Below, in pieces: positions 19,708 through 28,261 of a DNA stretch of 64,000 nucleotides. Source of the stretch: an uncultured Lachnospiraceae bacterium (GTDB lineage Bacteria > Bacillota > Clostridia > Lachnospirales > Lachnospiraceae); NCBI GenBank assembly GCA_902779305.1, contig CACZBD010000003.1, forward strand, positions 231,922 to 295,921. The letters run 5' to 3'. The notes beneath the pieces are model-generated. The model saw nothing but the letters and a program-made list of their open reading frames with translations, was not told the origin of the DNA and did not search any database. Position numbers and translations under genes: made by a program. Positions within the stretch are counted from its first letter, which is position 1. The number at the start of each line of letters is the position of its first letter.

Positions 19708-20844
19708 TCATCCAAAATACTCCTGCATTAAGCTGTCGAACAATACTTGTGTTTTATCAAGCGACTTTTGAACTGCAGTTTTTGATTTGTCGACTTCTTC
19801 AACAAACTCGGAATAGCTTTTCTGTTTCTCTATCGGAGGAATGGGAACAATTAAATTCAATATGTCTTTATTGGCAATATTTGCCTGCCTGACTCCTCTG
19901 CTAATTCCGGTTAGTCTCTTTTTTATACACTCAAACTTCAGAAGTTGTGATAGATAATACTTATCTAAACCTTCTTTTATCTCCAATTTCGCATTGCGTT
20001 GATTAAGGTAATACTTGTTGTAATCATTTCCGAGGATACAGACGTTTCCATAATCGTCTTTTCCTACAGTGCCAGTAAGAGACATGACCAAATCCCCCGG
20101 ATATATAGCATATCGTTCCAGCGATGCATCCTCGTTCCAGTACACCATATTAACAGGTTTAAATCGCCCTGAATTTACATTTCCTATTCTTAAAACTGGA
20201 ATTCCACTTTCTTCATCGAAATTTTCACTCTTAAATGCATATCCCCCTAACACATCCAATCTCTCTGACAAAGGCTGCTCCGGCCAATTCATAGGGTTGA
20301 TCTCTGGATCACCAAAGAGCTCGACAAATCGGGCTTTGATGAGTTCGTCAAGCTTCCTAATCTGATTCTTTCGTTCCCTTATAATGGACTCCAGCAGATC
20401 CATCATATCCATACATTTCTGCTGTTCGTCACGAGGAATCTGCGGAACGGCTAATTCTTCAAGTACATTCTTTCCAATTGCTTTAAAAGTACTGCCAGTC
20501 CCCTTATTGTTTAAATCTGTATTTCTTGCTTTTAATAAGTGAAAAACATAATTTCTTTCAGCTTCATCATCTATTCTGATAGCTGCCAACCCTCTTCCAA
20601 TGCAGCATTTATCTTTAGCATAGTTCAGAGCTCCTATCGGCGCTCTCACAGATATCAGTATGTCCCCTGGTTCGGCAGTTTTCTTAGGGTCATTACACCA
20701 AACTCTCTCAGTCGGATAAACTTCTCCAAAGTCGGCATTCCCCTGAAAGAATGGTAATCCATCACAGTTATCGTTATAGCTTGCGGAGTCCGGTGACTGT
20801 CCCATCACGATTTGCGCAATATCTTTTAGTGATTTATATTCCAT
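19708..20844 (-). CDS. hsdS: Type I restriction specificity subunit, copy next to hsdM
   Basis: 378 residues with two recognition domains. The first opens KDIAQIVMGQSPDSASY, GLPFFQGNADFG and ends with the PRDEQQKCMDMMDLL helix; the central spacer is DELIKARFVELFGDP; the second domain ends in the conserved helix VDKSKTAVQKSLDKTQVLFDSLMQEYFG. It directs HsdM and HsdR to a bipartite sequence. It starts 26 bp after hsdM and so is presumably the expressed copy. Recognition domains differ from the distal copy, but spacer and tail are shared at DNA level. Confidence 0.94.
   Translation of the reverse strand: MEYKSLKDIAQIVMGQSPDSASYNDNCDGLPFFQGNADFGEVYPTERVWCNDPKKTAEPGDILISVRAPIGALNYAKDKCCIGRGLAAIRIDDEAERNYVFHLLKARNTDLNNKGTGSTFKAIGKNVLEELAVPQIPRDEQQKCMDMMDLLESIIRERKNQIRKLDELIKARFVELFGDPEINPMNWPEQPLSERLDVLGGYAFKSENFDEESGIPVLRIGNVNSGRFKPVNMVYWNEDASLERYAIYPGDLVMSLTGTVGKDDYGNVCILGNDYNKYYLNQRNAKLEIKEGLDKYYLSQLLKFECIKKRLTGISRGVRQANIANKDILNLIVPIPPIEKQKSYSEFVEEVDKSKTAVQKSLDKTQVLFDSLMQEYFG
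20312..20343 (-). repeat. 32-bp central repeat, copy in proximal hsdS
   Basis: Partner of 18138-18169; same orientation, same position within the gene. Confidence 0.85.
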
Positions 20845-20845
20845 C

Positions 20846-20868
20846 TATCATCCCTACAAATCTCAAGA
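20846..20868 (-). repeat. 23-bp direct repeat before proximal hsdS
   Basis: Partner of 18684-18706. It fills nearly the whole gap between the hsdM stop and the hsdS start. Recombination between the copies would delete 2.16 kb and place the distal hsdS exactly behind hsdM. Confidence 0.85.
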
Positions 20869-20869
20869 T

Positions 20870-22330
20870 TTATTTAGCCAGCAGTTGCTTTAATTCCGCT
20901 AACTCATTTTGGATCTCTGCTTCAATTGCATCTATCTTTTGCATAATCACATCCGTCGATTCATATTCGACTTTCTCGTAAACAACTTCTTTATACTTGT
21001 TTATGGAAAGATCATAGTCATTTGCAATGATGTCCTTTACTGGTACAAAAAAACTCTGTTCCGTGCGTTTTCTGTCTTTTTCCGCCTCCAGGTTGTTAAA
21101 TCTTTCGATGATGTCCGGAATATCATTGTCGGATATTTCCTGTCTCTTATCATCCAGACTGAAGCCGTCCGCTTTCATATCATAGAACCATACTTGATCC
21201 GTCCCACCGGTGCCGGTCTTGGTGAAGATCAGAATCGCCGTGGAAACACCCGCATATGGTTTGAACACTCCACTCGGCATTGAGATCACGGCATTGAGTA
21301 TATTATTATCGATGATTTCTTTTCTGATTTGTTTATGCGCATTACTGGAGCCGAACAGCACGCCATCCGGTACGATAACGGCCGCCCGGCCGCCCTTTTT
21401 CAGAATTCTAAGGAAGAGTGCAAGGAAAAGCAGTTCTGTTTTCTTGGTCTTCGTGATTTTTAACAAATCTGCAGAAACCGCTTCATAGTCAAGACTTCCC
21501 TTGAAAGGCGGATTTGCGAGAACAAGCGTGTATTTTTCCTCATCCGTATTCTGCTCTGAAAGGCTGTCACGATAAGAAATATTCGGATTGTCCACGCCAT
21601 GAAGCAGCATATTCATGGCTCCGATTCTCAACATGGTCCGATCCATATCGTTTCCGAAAAACATGTCATTGTTGAAATGATTTCTCTTTGCTTCATTCAA
21701 AAAGAGATTTGCGTGATTTTCCCTAAGATATGTTTGTGCTTCGATCAGAAAGCCGGCAGATCCCATGGCCGGATCTATGATAATGTCATCCGGCTGTGGT
21801 TTCACCAGGCTGACCATCATCTTGATAATGTGTCTGGGTGTTCGAAACTGCCCATTGGTACCGGCCGTTGCGACTTTGGAAAGAAGATACTCATACAGAT
21901 CACCTTTGGAATCCTCGTCCCCCAGTTCAAGTTTATCAATGCCGTCTACGATCTTTGTCAGCATAGCCGCGGTCGGAATCTTAAAGATGGCATCTCCCAT
22001 GTACTTCGAATATGCTGAATCGCCGTCCTGATGAAGATTCTTGATAAACGGAAACACGCCGTTCATCACAACATCATACATTTCATCCGCGGAGCCAAGA
22101 TTCTTGAACTTACTCCAGCGATACTTCTGGCAATCTCCCGGAAACATCGGTTCATACGGAACGCCTAGAAAATTTGCTTCATTCTCTTTGGTAGTTTCCA
22201 CATCATCAAGCTGTTTTATAAACAGCAGGTATGTGAATTGTTCGATCACATCCAGTGGATTTGTAATTCCTCCGGTCCAAAATGTCTCCCAAATCCTGTC
22301 AATCTTATTTCTCAGGTCTCCTGTGATCAT
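20870..22330 (-). CDS. hsdM: Type I DNA methyltransferase, M subunit
   Basis: 486 residues from the ATG at 22330; a GTG four codons upstream is possible. The N-terminal HsdM helical domain (about 5-130, LRNKIDRIWETFWTGGI) is followed by the N6-adenine methyltransferase domain with the SAM motif DPAMGSAGFLIEA near 190 and the catalytic NPPF in LVLANPPFKG near 275. With HsdS it methylates the recognition site and protects self DNA. First gene of the hsdM-hsdS-recombinase-hsdS run. Confidence 0.96.
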   Translation of the reverse strand: MITGDLRNKIDRIWETFWTGGITNPLDVIEQFTYLLFIKQLDDVETTKENEANFLGVPYEPMFPGDCQKYRWSKFKNLGSADEMYDVVMNGVFPFIKNLHQDGDSAYSKYMGDAIFKIPTAAMLTKIVDGIDKLELGDEDSKGDLYEYLLSKVATAGTNGQFRTPRHIIKMMVSLVKPQPDDIIIDPAMGSAGFLIEAQTYLRENHANLFLNEAKRNHFNNDMFFGNDMDRTMLRIGAMNMLLHGVDNPNISYRDSLSEQNTDEEKYTLVLANPPFKGSLDYEAVSADLLKITKTKKTELLFLALFLRILKKGGRAAVIVPDGVLFGSSNAHKQIRKEIIDNNILNAVISMPSGVFKPYAGVSTAILIFTKTGTGGTDQVWFYDMKADGFSLDDKRQEISDNDIPDIIERFNNLEAEKDRKRTEQSFFVPVKDIIANDYDLSINKYKEVVYEKVEYESTDVIMQKIDAIEAEIQNELAELKQLLAK

Positions 22331-22390
22331 GATAGCCCCCACCTTCCTGAATTACTTGATTTTATTATGCTTAAATACAGTTAAAATTTT

Positions 22391-22425
22391 ACTATACTTT
22401 ACCTGCTAATTAAAGAAGAAACTAC
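22391..22425 (-). promoter_or_regulatory. Probable hsdM promoter region
   Basis: Minus-strand TATAGT (22391-22396) with TTTCTTCTTT about 18 bases upstream. The same block recurs at 22821-22855 before the small gene at 22528-22761. The -35 box is poor, so it may need help or a different factor. Confidence 0.45.
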
Positions 22426-22450
22426 CGTCTGCAGTCGTCAAAAACGGACA

Positions 22451-22479
22451 GTAAAAGACACGGAGGCCGTGATTTTTAC
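22451..22479. terminator. Terminator after the 77-residue gene
   Basis: Stem CACGG / CCGTG with T-rich sequence on both sides. A related hairpin with the same flanks lies at 23283-23323. Confidence 0.5.
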
Positions 22480-22527
22480 TGAACCGTGTTATGGAATATT
22501 GTAAGAAAAGAGCCGGCCCGGAGGCGC

Positions 22528-22761
22528 TTACCCCTGCATGTTCATGCCTTTCAGGACCTGTAAGAGTTCCAGGTCCTCCTGCATGACTTTCATGTTGGTG
22601 GTCACCGGCTCTTCGCCGGGTCTTGTGACCGTGATCTCGATCACGCTTCCTTCCGGAATGCCGCTTTTCATAAACCTGCCGACAAATTCGGCAAATTTGG
22701 GGTGATTGTTCCGAAACGTTGCGATCGCGCTCATAAACTGGATCATGTTCTGCGGGTTCAT
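22528..22761 (-). CDS. Conserved-looking small protein of unknown function
   Basis: 77 residues, not recognised. N-terminal helix MNPQNMIQFMSAIATFRNNHPKFAEFVGRF, then a beta-like stretch GSVIEITVTRPGEEPVTTNMKV and a Leu/Met-rich end. Soluble, no motif. It has a plausible ribosome site and its own promoter block, and lies between a HIRAN gene and hsdM. Codon use and composition fit a real gene of the host rather than the AT-rich island. Confidence 0.6.
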   Translation of the reverse strand: MNPQNMIQFMSAIATFRNNHPKFAEFVGRFMKSGIPEGSVIEITVTRPGEEPVTTNMKVMQEDLELLQVLKGMNMQG

Positions 22762-22820
22762 GGGTATGCTCCTTTTGTTCTGCTTTACAGAAGGTTATCT
22801 ATTCATGCAAGCAAAATTCT

Positions 22821-22855
22821 ACTATACTTTGCTTTTCAATGAAAGAAGAAACTCC
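22821..22855 (-). promoter_or_regulatory. Probable promoter of the 77-residue gene
   Basis: Minus-strand TATAGT (22821-22826) with TTTCTTCTTT upstream, closely matching the block before hsdM (22391-22425). Confidence 0.45.
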
Positions 22856-22884
22856 GCACTGCAATCGTTGAAAAACGGATATGC

Positions 22885-23190
22885 TTACTTCAGATCTCTC
22901 TTGCTGACCTTGCAGATCACTGCGCCGGGCACGGCAAACTTGACCGTGGCTGTCGCTTTTTTGCCGATCCTGTCGTAAAGCCTTCCGGCACTCATGCAGT
23001 CACCGAGAACGGTCTTCACACTGTTTGCGACGTAGCCGATCGTACCGATGCCTTTCATGTCCACGCGGATCGCCTCGTTGTCGTACTTGTTGTCCGGCTC
23101 CTTGATGAGCTTCACTTTCATGCCTTTCTTCATGAACTCGTTGCCGTACCTGAAGCCGACGCCTGTTACTGTGATATACGCTTTTGCCAT
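22885..23190 (-). CDS. HIRAN domain protein, short
   Basis: 101 residues, essentially a single HIRAN domain: ITVTGVGFRYGNEFMKKGMKVKLIKEPDNKYDNEAIRVDMKGIGTIGYV is the family hallmark (EPDN-YD-EAI). HIRAN domains bind DNA ends or damaged DNA in helicases; stand-alone bacterial copies have no proven role. AAAGGAGG lies before ATG. A second HIRAN gene is at 27078-27473. Confidence 0.85.
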   Translation of the reverse strand: MAKAYITVTGVGFRYGNEFMKKGMKVKLIKEPDNKYDNEAIRVDMKGIGTIGYVANSVKTVLGDCMSAGRLYDRIGKKATATVKFAVPGAVICKVSKRDLK

Positions 23191-23282
23191 GATTTTTACC
23201 TCCTTTTTCGGCGGAAATGCCGCCCTCTGTCCTTCGTCCTATACCCATCCTAAATGTTTGAAAGTACGATAAAAAGGACAGC

Positions 23283-23323
23283 AAAAGACCCCGGAGGCCG
23301 TGATTTTTACGGTGTTACCGGGG
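23283..23323. terminator. Nested hairpin after the second macrodomain gene
   Basis: Outer stem CCCCGG / CCGGGG with an inner CCGT / ACGG; minus-strand T-rich TCTTTTG follows. Shares the GGCCGTGATTTTTAC segment with the hairpin at 22451-22479. Confidence 0.55.
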
Positions 23324-23387
23324 TTCTTAACAAATTCACAGTATTCCTGCCGGAGGAAAATGGTCCTTTGGGAACCATTTTTGATCT

Positions 23388-23888
23388 TTATGACAGGGCG
23401 TTTTGATAGGCCTGCAGGGTTCTCTCGTCAAAGCAGACCCAGTAAACCTCATCGATGAGGCCCGGGTGATCGTTCATAAAGGTTTCTACGGCACTGACAG
23501 CTGTTTTGGCAGCCTGTTCCACCGGATAACCATAGACACCTGTTGAAATGGACGGAAATGCGATGGATCTGATCTGATGATCAACGGCTAGCTGCAGGGA
23601 ATTTCTGTAGCAAGAAGCAAGGAGTTCCTGCTCGTTCGCGCAGCCGCCGCGCCAGATCGGGCCGACTGTGTGGATCACATATTTTACGGGAAGGTCGTAA
23701 GCCGCCGTGATTTTGGCTTCGCCGGTTCTGCATCCGTTTAGTGTCCTGCACTCCTTGAGCAGGCCCGGGCCGGCTGCCCTGTGGATCGCGCCGTCAACAC
23801 CGCCGCCGCCAAGCAGTGACTCATTGGCCGCGTTCACGATCGCATCCACATAGTCGATTGTTGTGATATCACCACGAATTGCTTTCAT
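23388..23888 (-). CDS. Macrodomain protein, O-acetyl-ADP-ribose deacetylase type
   Basis: 166 residues from the ATG at 23888 with AGAGGT upstream; the longer frame reaches into the YbjQ gene and is not needed. Classic MacroD/YmdB sequence: [38 protein letters not shown], then [13 protein letters not shown] and [15 protein letters not shown]. The NAAN and GGGGVDGAI residues that hold ADP-ribose are intact, so an active hydrolase is likely. Follows YbjQ by 41 bp in the same direction. Confidence 0.93.
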   Translation of the reverse strand: MKAIRGDITTIDYVDAIVNAANESLLGGGGVDGAIHRAAGPGLLKECRTLNGCRTGEAKITAAYDLPVKYVIHTVGPIWRGGCANEQELLASCYRNSLQLAVDHQIRSIAFPSISTGVYGYPVEQAAKTAVSAVETFMNDHPGLIDEVYWVCFDERTLQAYQNALS

Positions 23889-23929
23889 GTAAAGTACCTC
23901 TTTGGGCATGTAAAGCCGGCTGTTTTTCG

Positions 23930-24244
23930 TTATGAAATGAATTTTACGGCTGTTCCGTAAGCCATGACTTCTGCGGCGCTCTGCATGATCGCAGATGTGG
24001 CATACCGCATGCAAACGATCGCATCCGCACCGAGTTTCTCCGCCTCGGCAGCCATGCGTTCCGTAGCGATGTCTCTGGCTTTTCCCATCATTTCGTTGTA
24101 ATTGCTCAGTTCGCCGCCTACGATCGTCTTCAGGCTGGCGCCAAGGTCCTTGATCGCATTCACGGTCTGGATGGTGCTTCCCTTGACTACGCCGAGCATC
24201 TCTAGATTCTTTCCTGTGATGGTTTCGCTTGTTACGATGAGCAT
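23930..24244 (-). CDS. YbjQ / UPF0145 family protein
   Basis: 104 residues, full length for the family. Conserved [22 protein letters not shown] at the N-terminus, the [21 protein letters not shown] helix and [11 protein letters not shown]. The family forms a ring-like oligomer and is often annotated as heavy-metal binding; a function is not established. Upstream of and probably cotranscribed with the macrodomain gene. Confidence 0.9.
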   Translation of the reverse strand: MLIVTSETITGKNLEMLGVVKGSTIQTVNAIKDLGASLKTIVGGELSNYNEMMGKARDIATERMAAEAEKLGADAIVCMRYATSAIMQSAAEVMAYGTAVKFIS

Positions 24245-24296
24245 ATCGGTTTCCTCTCTTTCGTTTTGTTTTTTGCCGTTTATATTTCGACTGTTT

Positions 24297-25259
24297 TTAT
24301 TTTGGTTGCAGGAGTGCCGCGTATTCCGCCTGTTCTGAAGCGGGAATTCCTAAAGCATCCATAGCCTGCTGTTCCGTCATCTGAAGGTTCTTCATGACGT
24401 TTCTGATCGCTTCGAGATTGCCTTCTTTTTTACCTTCTTTTCTACCTTCCTTCTTCCCTTCTTTCAGTCCTGCTTCCATTCCTTCTTTTATTCCATCACG
24501 CACGCCGGAATTATAACTGCCGGCCCAGTCTCTTTCATATCGTTCTCTGGCTTCACACTGCAGCCTGATCGCTTCATCCTCGGATACAGCGTAGATCGAA
24601 GTCGCCGCTTCTTTTACAAAATCGTTTGTCTTCGCCAACATCCTGATCTCCTCCCATGTTTTTGCCTTGAACAGTTTTGCCCAGACGTCCAGTTCGTTGA
24701 TCCTGTCTTCTTGCGTTGCATGTTCCGTTTTTCTTAAATTTAGCACATTGATGCCAAACTTTGAAGAGTAAATTCGCCGATTTTCAACATTTAACAGACG
24801 GTATCTGGAATAAAAACCTTCTTCTTCCTTAAACAGGTCGAAATCGATGATCCCGATGTGCAGGCAGGGCATCACTTCTGCGTAATCCTGGCCGGATTGC
24901 AGGCGGCCAAAGTTTCTGCACAGATACAGGAGTGAGCGTTCCACCCAGTATCCCCTGTTTGCAACCTGCATCTCGATGTTCAGCAGCTGATCATGGTTAA
25001 GAATGATCTTCAGGTCCAGAATAGATTCTTTTTCTCCGATCGCCGAGCCCAGAATGATCGGGTTAGTCAGTTCAACAGAGACGATTTCTTCCTGAGAAAT
25101 GCCCAGCAGACTGCCGATCAGTCCTCTCAACACCTTTTCATTCTTCTGCATGATCGCGCGGAACATGTAGTCGTTTGTCAGGCCATAAGCCAGTTTCCCT
25201 GTCGCATGCTGAAACAGAGATATTTCCTCTTCCTTATTCAGTTGTTTTGTGTTTGCCAT
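24297..25259 (-). CDS. Rpn-family PD-(D/E)XK nuclease
   Basis: 320 residues from the ATG at 25259 (AAGGAGG seven bases upstream). The nuclease core is in the first 150 residues: LTNDYMFRAIM, the catalytic Asp in SILDLKI and Glu-x-Gln in LNIEMQ. The C-terminal part contains degenerate EG(K/R)KEG repeats (about 270-292), a common tail in this family. Rpn proteins promote RecA-independent recombination and are often labelled transposases; no inverted repeats surround it, so it is not an insertion sequence. Stands alone between YbjQ and a REP-like repeat. Confidence 0.88.
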   Translation of the reverse strand: MANTKQLNKEEEISLFQHATGKLAYGLTNDYMFRAIMQKNEKVLRGLIGSLLGISQEEIVSVELTNPIILGSAIGEKESILDLKIILNHDQLLNIEMQVANRGYWVERSLLYLCRNFGRLQSGQDYAEVMPCLHIGIIDFDLFKEEEGFYSRYRLLNVENRRIYSSKFGINVLNLRKTEHATQEDRINELDVWAKLFKAKTWEEIRMLAKTNDFVKEAATSIYAVSEDEAIRLQCEARERYERDWAGSYNSGVRDGIKEGMEAGLKEGKKEGRKEGKKEGNLEAIRNVMKNLQMTEQQAMDALGIPASEQAEYAALLQPK

Positions 25260-25430
25260 AGACATGCCTCCTTAATCTGTTTGCATCATTATGATTTTTA
25301 GCAATGGTTTTCTTGGCGATAGGATGTCGCCGGAAATGGTTACGCGAAATGTGTGCGTAATAAGATGTGCCATTTGCTATGTATAAGCAATATTATCACA
25401 TGTTTTGAGAAAACGCAATGTGTGTTTGAA

Positions 25431-25466
25431 ATGGTCCCTTGGGGACGGGGTCAGTGGTCCATTTTT
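25431..25466 (+). repeat. REP-like repeat copy 2
   Basis: Full copy, 6 bases beyond the stop codon of the 155-residue membrane gene. With copy 3 (opposite orientation) it brackets the membrane and WYL genes. Confidence 0.88.
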
Positions 25467-25471
25467 GATCT

Positions 25472-25939
25472 TCAGTACTCTGTTTTTACTTCTTCGAGTC
25501 CGTACATGTTCATGAAGTGTTTTAAGTCTGCGTCCGTGCGGATCAGCATGACTTCCGTGAAGTGGCCGCCTTCTATGTCTTTAAAGCCCGCGACTTTTTC
25601 TCCCGTACAGATGGATGCGCGGATAACGGGTTCCTGTTTTGCAGGATCGTAAGAAACGGGCGGCTTGGAAATCCGGCTTTGCGAAGCCCGGGGCTTTGGG
25701 ACCTGGCTTTTGGAAACCAATCCGATAAAGGCCCAGACCAAGCGCCAGCCGAGACGGTAGATCAGAAAAAGGCCGACGCCGATGATCGGCGCGATCCATA
25801 AGGGTTTATGAATGAAAAACAAAACCACAAGCGCGACCAGAGAAGTGATCCCGATAAATTTCAGCGCGAAAAAGATCCACGAGATCCAAACGATCGCGCC
25901 GCCGATCTTTTCATTTTGTTGATCTTCGTTCACTGCCAT
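25472..25939 (-). CDS. Membrane protein of unknown function
   Basis: 155 residues. Two close membrane segments (about 12-45 and 48-70) with a hydrophobic, Trp-containing hairpin, a Pro/Ser-rich linker (KSQVPKPRASQSRISKPP) and a soluble C-terminal part TGEKVAGFKDIEGGHFTEVMLIRTDADLKHFMNMYG. I do not recognise the C-terminal domain. AAGGGTGA precedes ATG. It follows the WYL gene by 24 bp and is probably cotranscribed with it. Confidence 0.65.
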   Translation of the reverse strand: MAVNEDQQNEKIGGAIVWISWIFFALKFIGITSLVALVVLFFIHKPLWIAPIIGVGLFLIYRLGWRLVWAFIGLVSKSQVPKPRASQSRISKPPVSYDPAKQEPVIRASICTGEKVAGFKDIEGGHFTEVMLIRTDADLKHFMNMYGLEEVKTEY

Positions 25940-25963
25940 TGATTTTCACCCTTATGTTACGGT

Positions 25964-26956
25964 TTATTTTTCGTACATTTTGATCATGTCTTTCAGTTCT
26001 TTTTGATATCTGTCCAGGACCTCTCCCGGTCCCAGCAGTTTTACTTTCGGGCCGAGCGCAAAGATCCAGCCGAAAAACTGGTCGCTTACAGCCACATCCA
26101 CGCTGATCTCGGAGAAACCCTTTTGCTTCGCAGGGCGGATGGTGATGTCCCTTCCGAACCGGTCTATGAACACGCCGGCCATTTCATTGTCGAAAGCGAT
26201 CTTGACTTTCGTCTGTTCTCCGCTGAACATCCCGAAGTTCATCTTGGCATATTTTGCAAGATTGAAAGCTTTGAACTGCTCTTTCCCGGCGCGTTTTTCA
26301 TCCAAAACCTGAATGCTCTTTAGCTTATCGACACGGAAATGCTTGATACAGTCTGCTTCTGCGTCATAAGCGATCAGATAGTAATTTTCATCATCCCAGG
26401 TCAGTGCCCAGGGGCTCACCACATAAGGGCGTTCTCTCCGGCGGACCATCGTTTTATTTTCATCCCACTTCATATATTCAAAGCGGATCTGACGGTTGTC
26501 CGCGATCGCCCGGTGCACATCATCCACAAAGTAGTAGATGCTCTCGTTCATGGTCTTGACTCTGCCCTGCACCACCACCTGGCGTTTCAGCTGCGCGGCT
26601 TCATACTCGCTGGCCATGCTTGTCAGTTTTTTGATCAGTTCGTTGGATTTCTTTTCCGTAATGAATTTGGACGACTGGATCGCATCCACGAGCAGTTTGA
26701 GTTCCGCGATCTCAAAGTGCTTGCTTCCGACATGATAATAATAATTCCGGCCCTCTTTTTCCCCGATCACATCGATCCCTAAGATCCGCAAGGTTTCCAG
26801 ATCGTCATACAGGCTTTTTCTGTCTGCCGTCACATCATAGGCTTCGAGGGCCTTTTTGATCTCCGGCATGGTGATCATGTGCTCATCATCCGTCTTCTCG
26901 AGCATGATCTTTGCAAGATAGTACAGTTTCAGTTTCTGCTTGGTACCCTTTGGCAT
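25964..26956 (-). CDS. WYL-domain transcriptional regulator
   Basis: 330 residues from the ATG at 26956 with GGGGGGAAG upstream; the longer frame only reads through REP-like repeat copy 3. An N-terminal helix-turn-helix (about 5-70, KLYYLAKIMLEKTDDEHMITMPEIKKAL...DRKSLYDDLETL) is followed by a WYL domain (about 140-220, RQIRFEYMKW, YVVSPWALTWDDENYYLIAYDAEADCIKHFRVDKL) and a WCX C-terminal region. WYL regulators sense nucleic acid or nucleotide ligands and often control defence or DNA-damage genes. Likely targets are its neighbours. Confidence 0.92.
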   Translation of the reverse strand: MPKGTKQKLKLYYLAKIMLEKTDDEHMITMPEIKKALEAYDVTADRKSLYDDLETLRILGIDVIGEKEGRNYYYHVGSKHFEIAELKLLVDAIQSSKFITEKKSNELIKKLTSMASEYEAAQLKRQVVVQGRVKTMNESIYYFVDDVHRAIADNRQIRFEYMKWDENKTMVRRRERPYVVSPWALTWDDENYYLIAYDAEADCIKHFRVDKLKSIQVLDEKRAGKEQFKAFNLAKYAKMNFGMFSGEQTKVKIAFDNEMAGVFIDRFGRDITIRPAKQKGFSEISVDVAVSDQFFGWIFALGPKVKLLGPGEVLDRYQKELKDMIKMYEK

Positions 26957-27043
26957 ATGATCTTCCCCCCTTGATTTTGACCGGACCTTTTTACTGATTA
27001 TATCATAAATCAAGGCGGAACAGTTATAATCCATCGGGGCAAA

Positions 27044-27078
27044 AAAGTGGACCACTGACCCCGTCCCCAAGGGATCAT
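27044..27078 (-). repeat. REP-like repeat copy 3
   Basis: Full copy on the minus strand between the HIRAN stop codon and the WYL gene. It interrupts what would otherwise be one operon. Confidence 0.88.
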
Positions 27079-27473
27079 TAGAAATCCACAAGATAGATCC
27101 CGATGTTGATCTGCCTGAAAGAACCTTTTTCTTCCATGTGATCGATCTTCGCGACCAGGTATTTTCCGGCATCCATGAGGCGTGCGAAAACGATGTTGTC
27201 CTTTTCGGGGATGTAGCCGACCCTGCGTTTTTTCCCGTCGAAGATCAGGATCGCGTTCTCGTCGAATTTGTTGTCTGGCTCGCGCTGCAAAAGCAGTTTG
27301 TCGCCTTCCTTCAGCTCGTCAAATATGGTTTCATCCTTGATGTGCATCGTTCCTGCCACATAGGAATCAAACAGATGGATCTCATGGCTTAAAGGCCTGA
27401 TCAGGTCAGAAAGCGGCTGCTCTTCAAGCAGGGAGACCATATTTTTATTTCCGATCGTCAGTTCATTTTCCAT
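27078..27473 (-). CDS. HIRAN domain protein, long
   Basis: 131 residues. An N-terminal 45 residues of unknown fold (LLEEQPLSDLIRPLSHEIHLFDSYVAG) precede a HIRAN domain with EGDKLLLQREPDNKFDENAILIFDGKKRRVGYIP near 55-90. Its start lies inside the end of the J-domain gene (16-base overlap), so translation is coupled. Shares EPDNK-D-NAI with the HIRAN protein at 22885-23190 but is otherwise different. Confidence 0.88.
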   Translation of the reverse strand: MENELTIGNKNMVSLLEEQPLSDLIRPLSHEIHLFDSYVAGTMHIKDETIFDELKEGDKLLLQREPDNKFDENAILIFDGKKRRVGYIPEKDNIVFARLMDAGKYLVAKIDHMEEKGSFRQINIGIYLVDF

Positions 27474-28261
27474 ACCAGTTCCACACCTCCGTCCGATAAC
27501 ATATCATCCAAAGTCTGCTGCAGGATCTTCAGATAGGTTTCATAATCATCGTGCTCTGCCTGCAGTTTGGCACGAAGTTCTGCCTTCTTCTCTTCGTCGT
27601 CTAAGATCTCACCATATGTATAGGGTTCCGTGGTGATGATGTCATTGATCTGCCTCTCCACGCGCTCGATCCGCTCCTCCAGGTTGGAAAAGTCAGCCTC
27701 AAACCAGTCATCCCCGAGTTCTTCCAGAGCCTTTCGCACCAGCACTTCCAGGTCTTCGAGTTCCTCCACGTCATTCTTATGATAAGCCCGGACGATCCGC
27801 ATCCAGAGGTCCTTCAGTGTCTCATTTTCATTGGTTTTTTTGTTGATATCCGGATGGATCTGCTTGGTCAGCCTGCGGTAGAGTTTCTTTGCGCGGTTAA
27901 ACCGGAACTCACCTGGGACTTTTGCGTTCTTAGCCGCCTCATGATCGGCGATCATTTCCTTCAGCTGCGCATAGTAAAGCTGCATTTCCTTTTCGATCTC
28001 TTCGTTCATATGCGTAGCGTTGATGGAAAGACCTCTGTTGATGCGTCTTCTGCAATAGCTGATCGTTTTTTTCTTCTTGATGCATTCGATCTTCAGTTCA
28101 AAGACCGCCGTGATCAGCTCCCCAAACTCCGCCGTGTAGGATGTCAGGTAGGATCCCGCTTCCTTATACAGCCGGTCGCGTCTTAAGAGCAGTTCCTCAT
28201 ATTCTTCGTATCTTGTCTGATCGTTTTCGATTGCTTCCACTACCGCAATTTCCTTGTTCAT
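27458..28261 (-). CDS. J-domain-like protein with coiled coils
   Basis: 267 residues, mostly helical and charged. Residues about 120-165 (KLYRRLTKQIHPDINKKTNENETLKDLWMRIVRAYHKND) show the HPD motif and following helix of a J domain, implying contact with an Hsp70; the preceding and following parts are coiled coil. No zinc-finger or G/F region, so it is not DnaJ itself. It overlaps the Sel1 gene (ATGA) and the HIRAN gene, forming a tight three-gene unit. Confidence 0.7.
   Translation of the reverse strand: MNKEIAVVEAIENDQTRYEEYEELLLRRDRLYKEAGSYLTSYTAEFGELITAVFELKIECIKKKKTISYCRRRINRGLSINATHMNEEIEKEMQLYYAQLKEMIADHEAAKNAKVPGEFRFNRAKKLYRRLTKQIHPDINKKTNENETLKDLWMRIVRAYHKNDVEELEDLEVLVRKALEELGDDWFEADFSNLEERIERVERQINDIITTEPYTYGEILDDEEKKAELRAKLQAEHDDYETYLKILQQTLDDMLSDGGVELVWKMN

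Noticed and set aside
24297..25259. Rpn-family gene as an insertion sequence
   Set aside because: No terminal inverted repeats or target duplications around it; the family is nuclease-like, not a classical transposase.
26957..27172. 72-codon N-terminal extension of the WYL regulator
   Set aside because: It translates the repeat and part of the HIRAN gene; a strong ribosome site supports the start at 26956.
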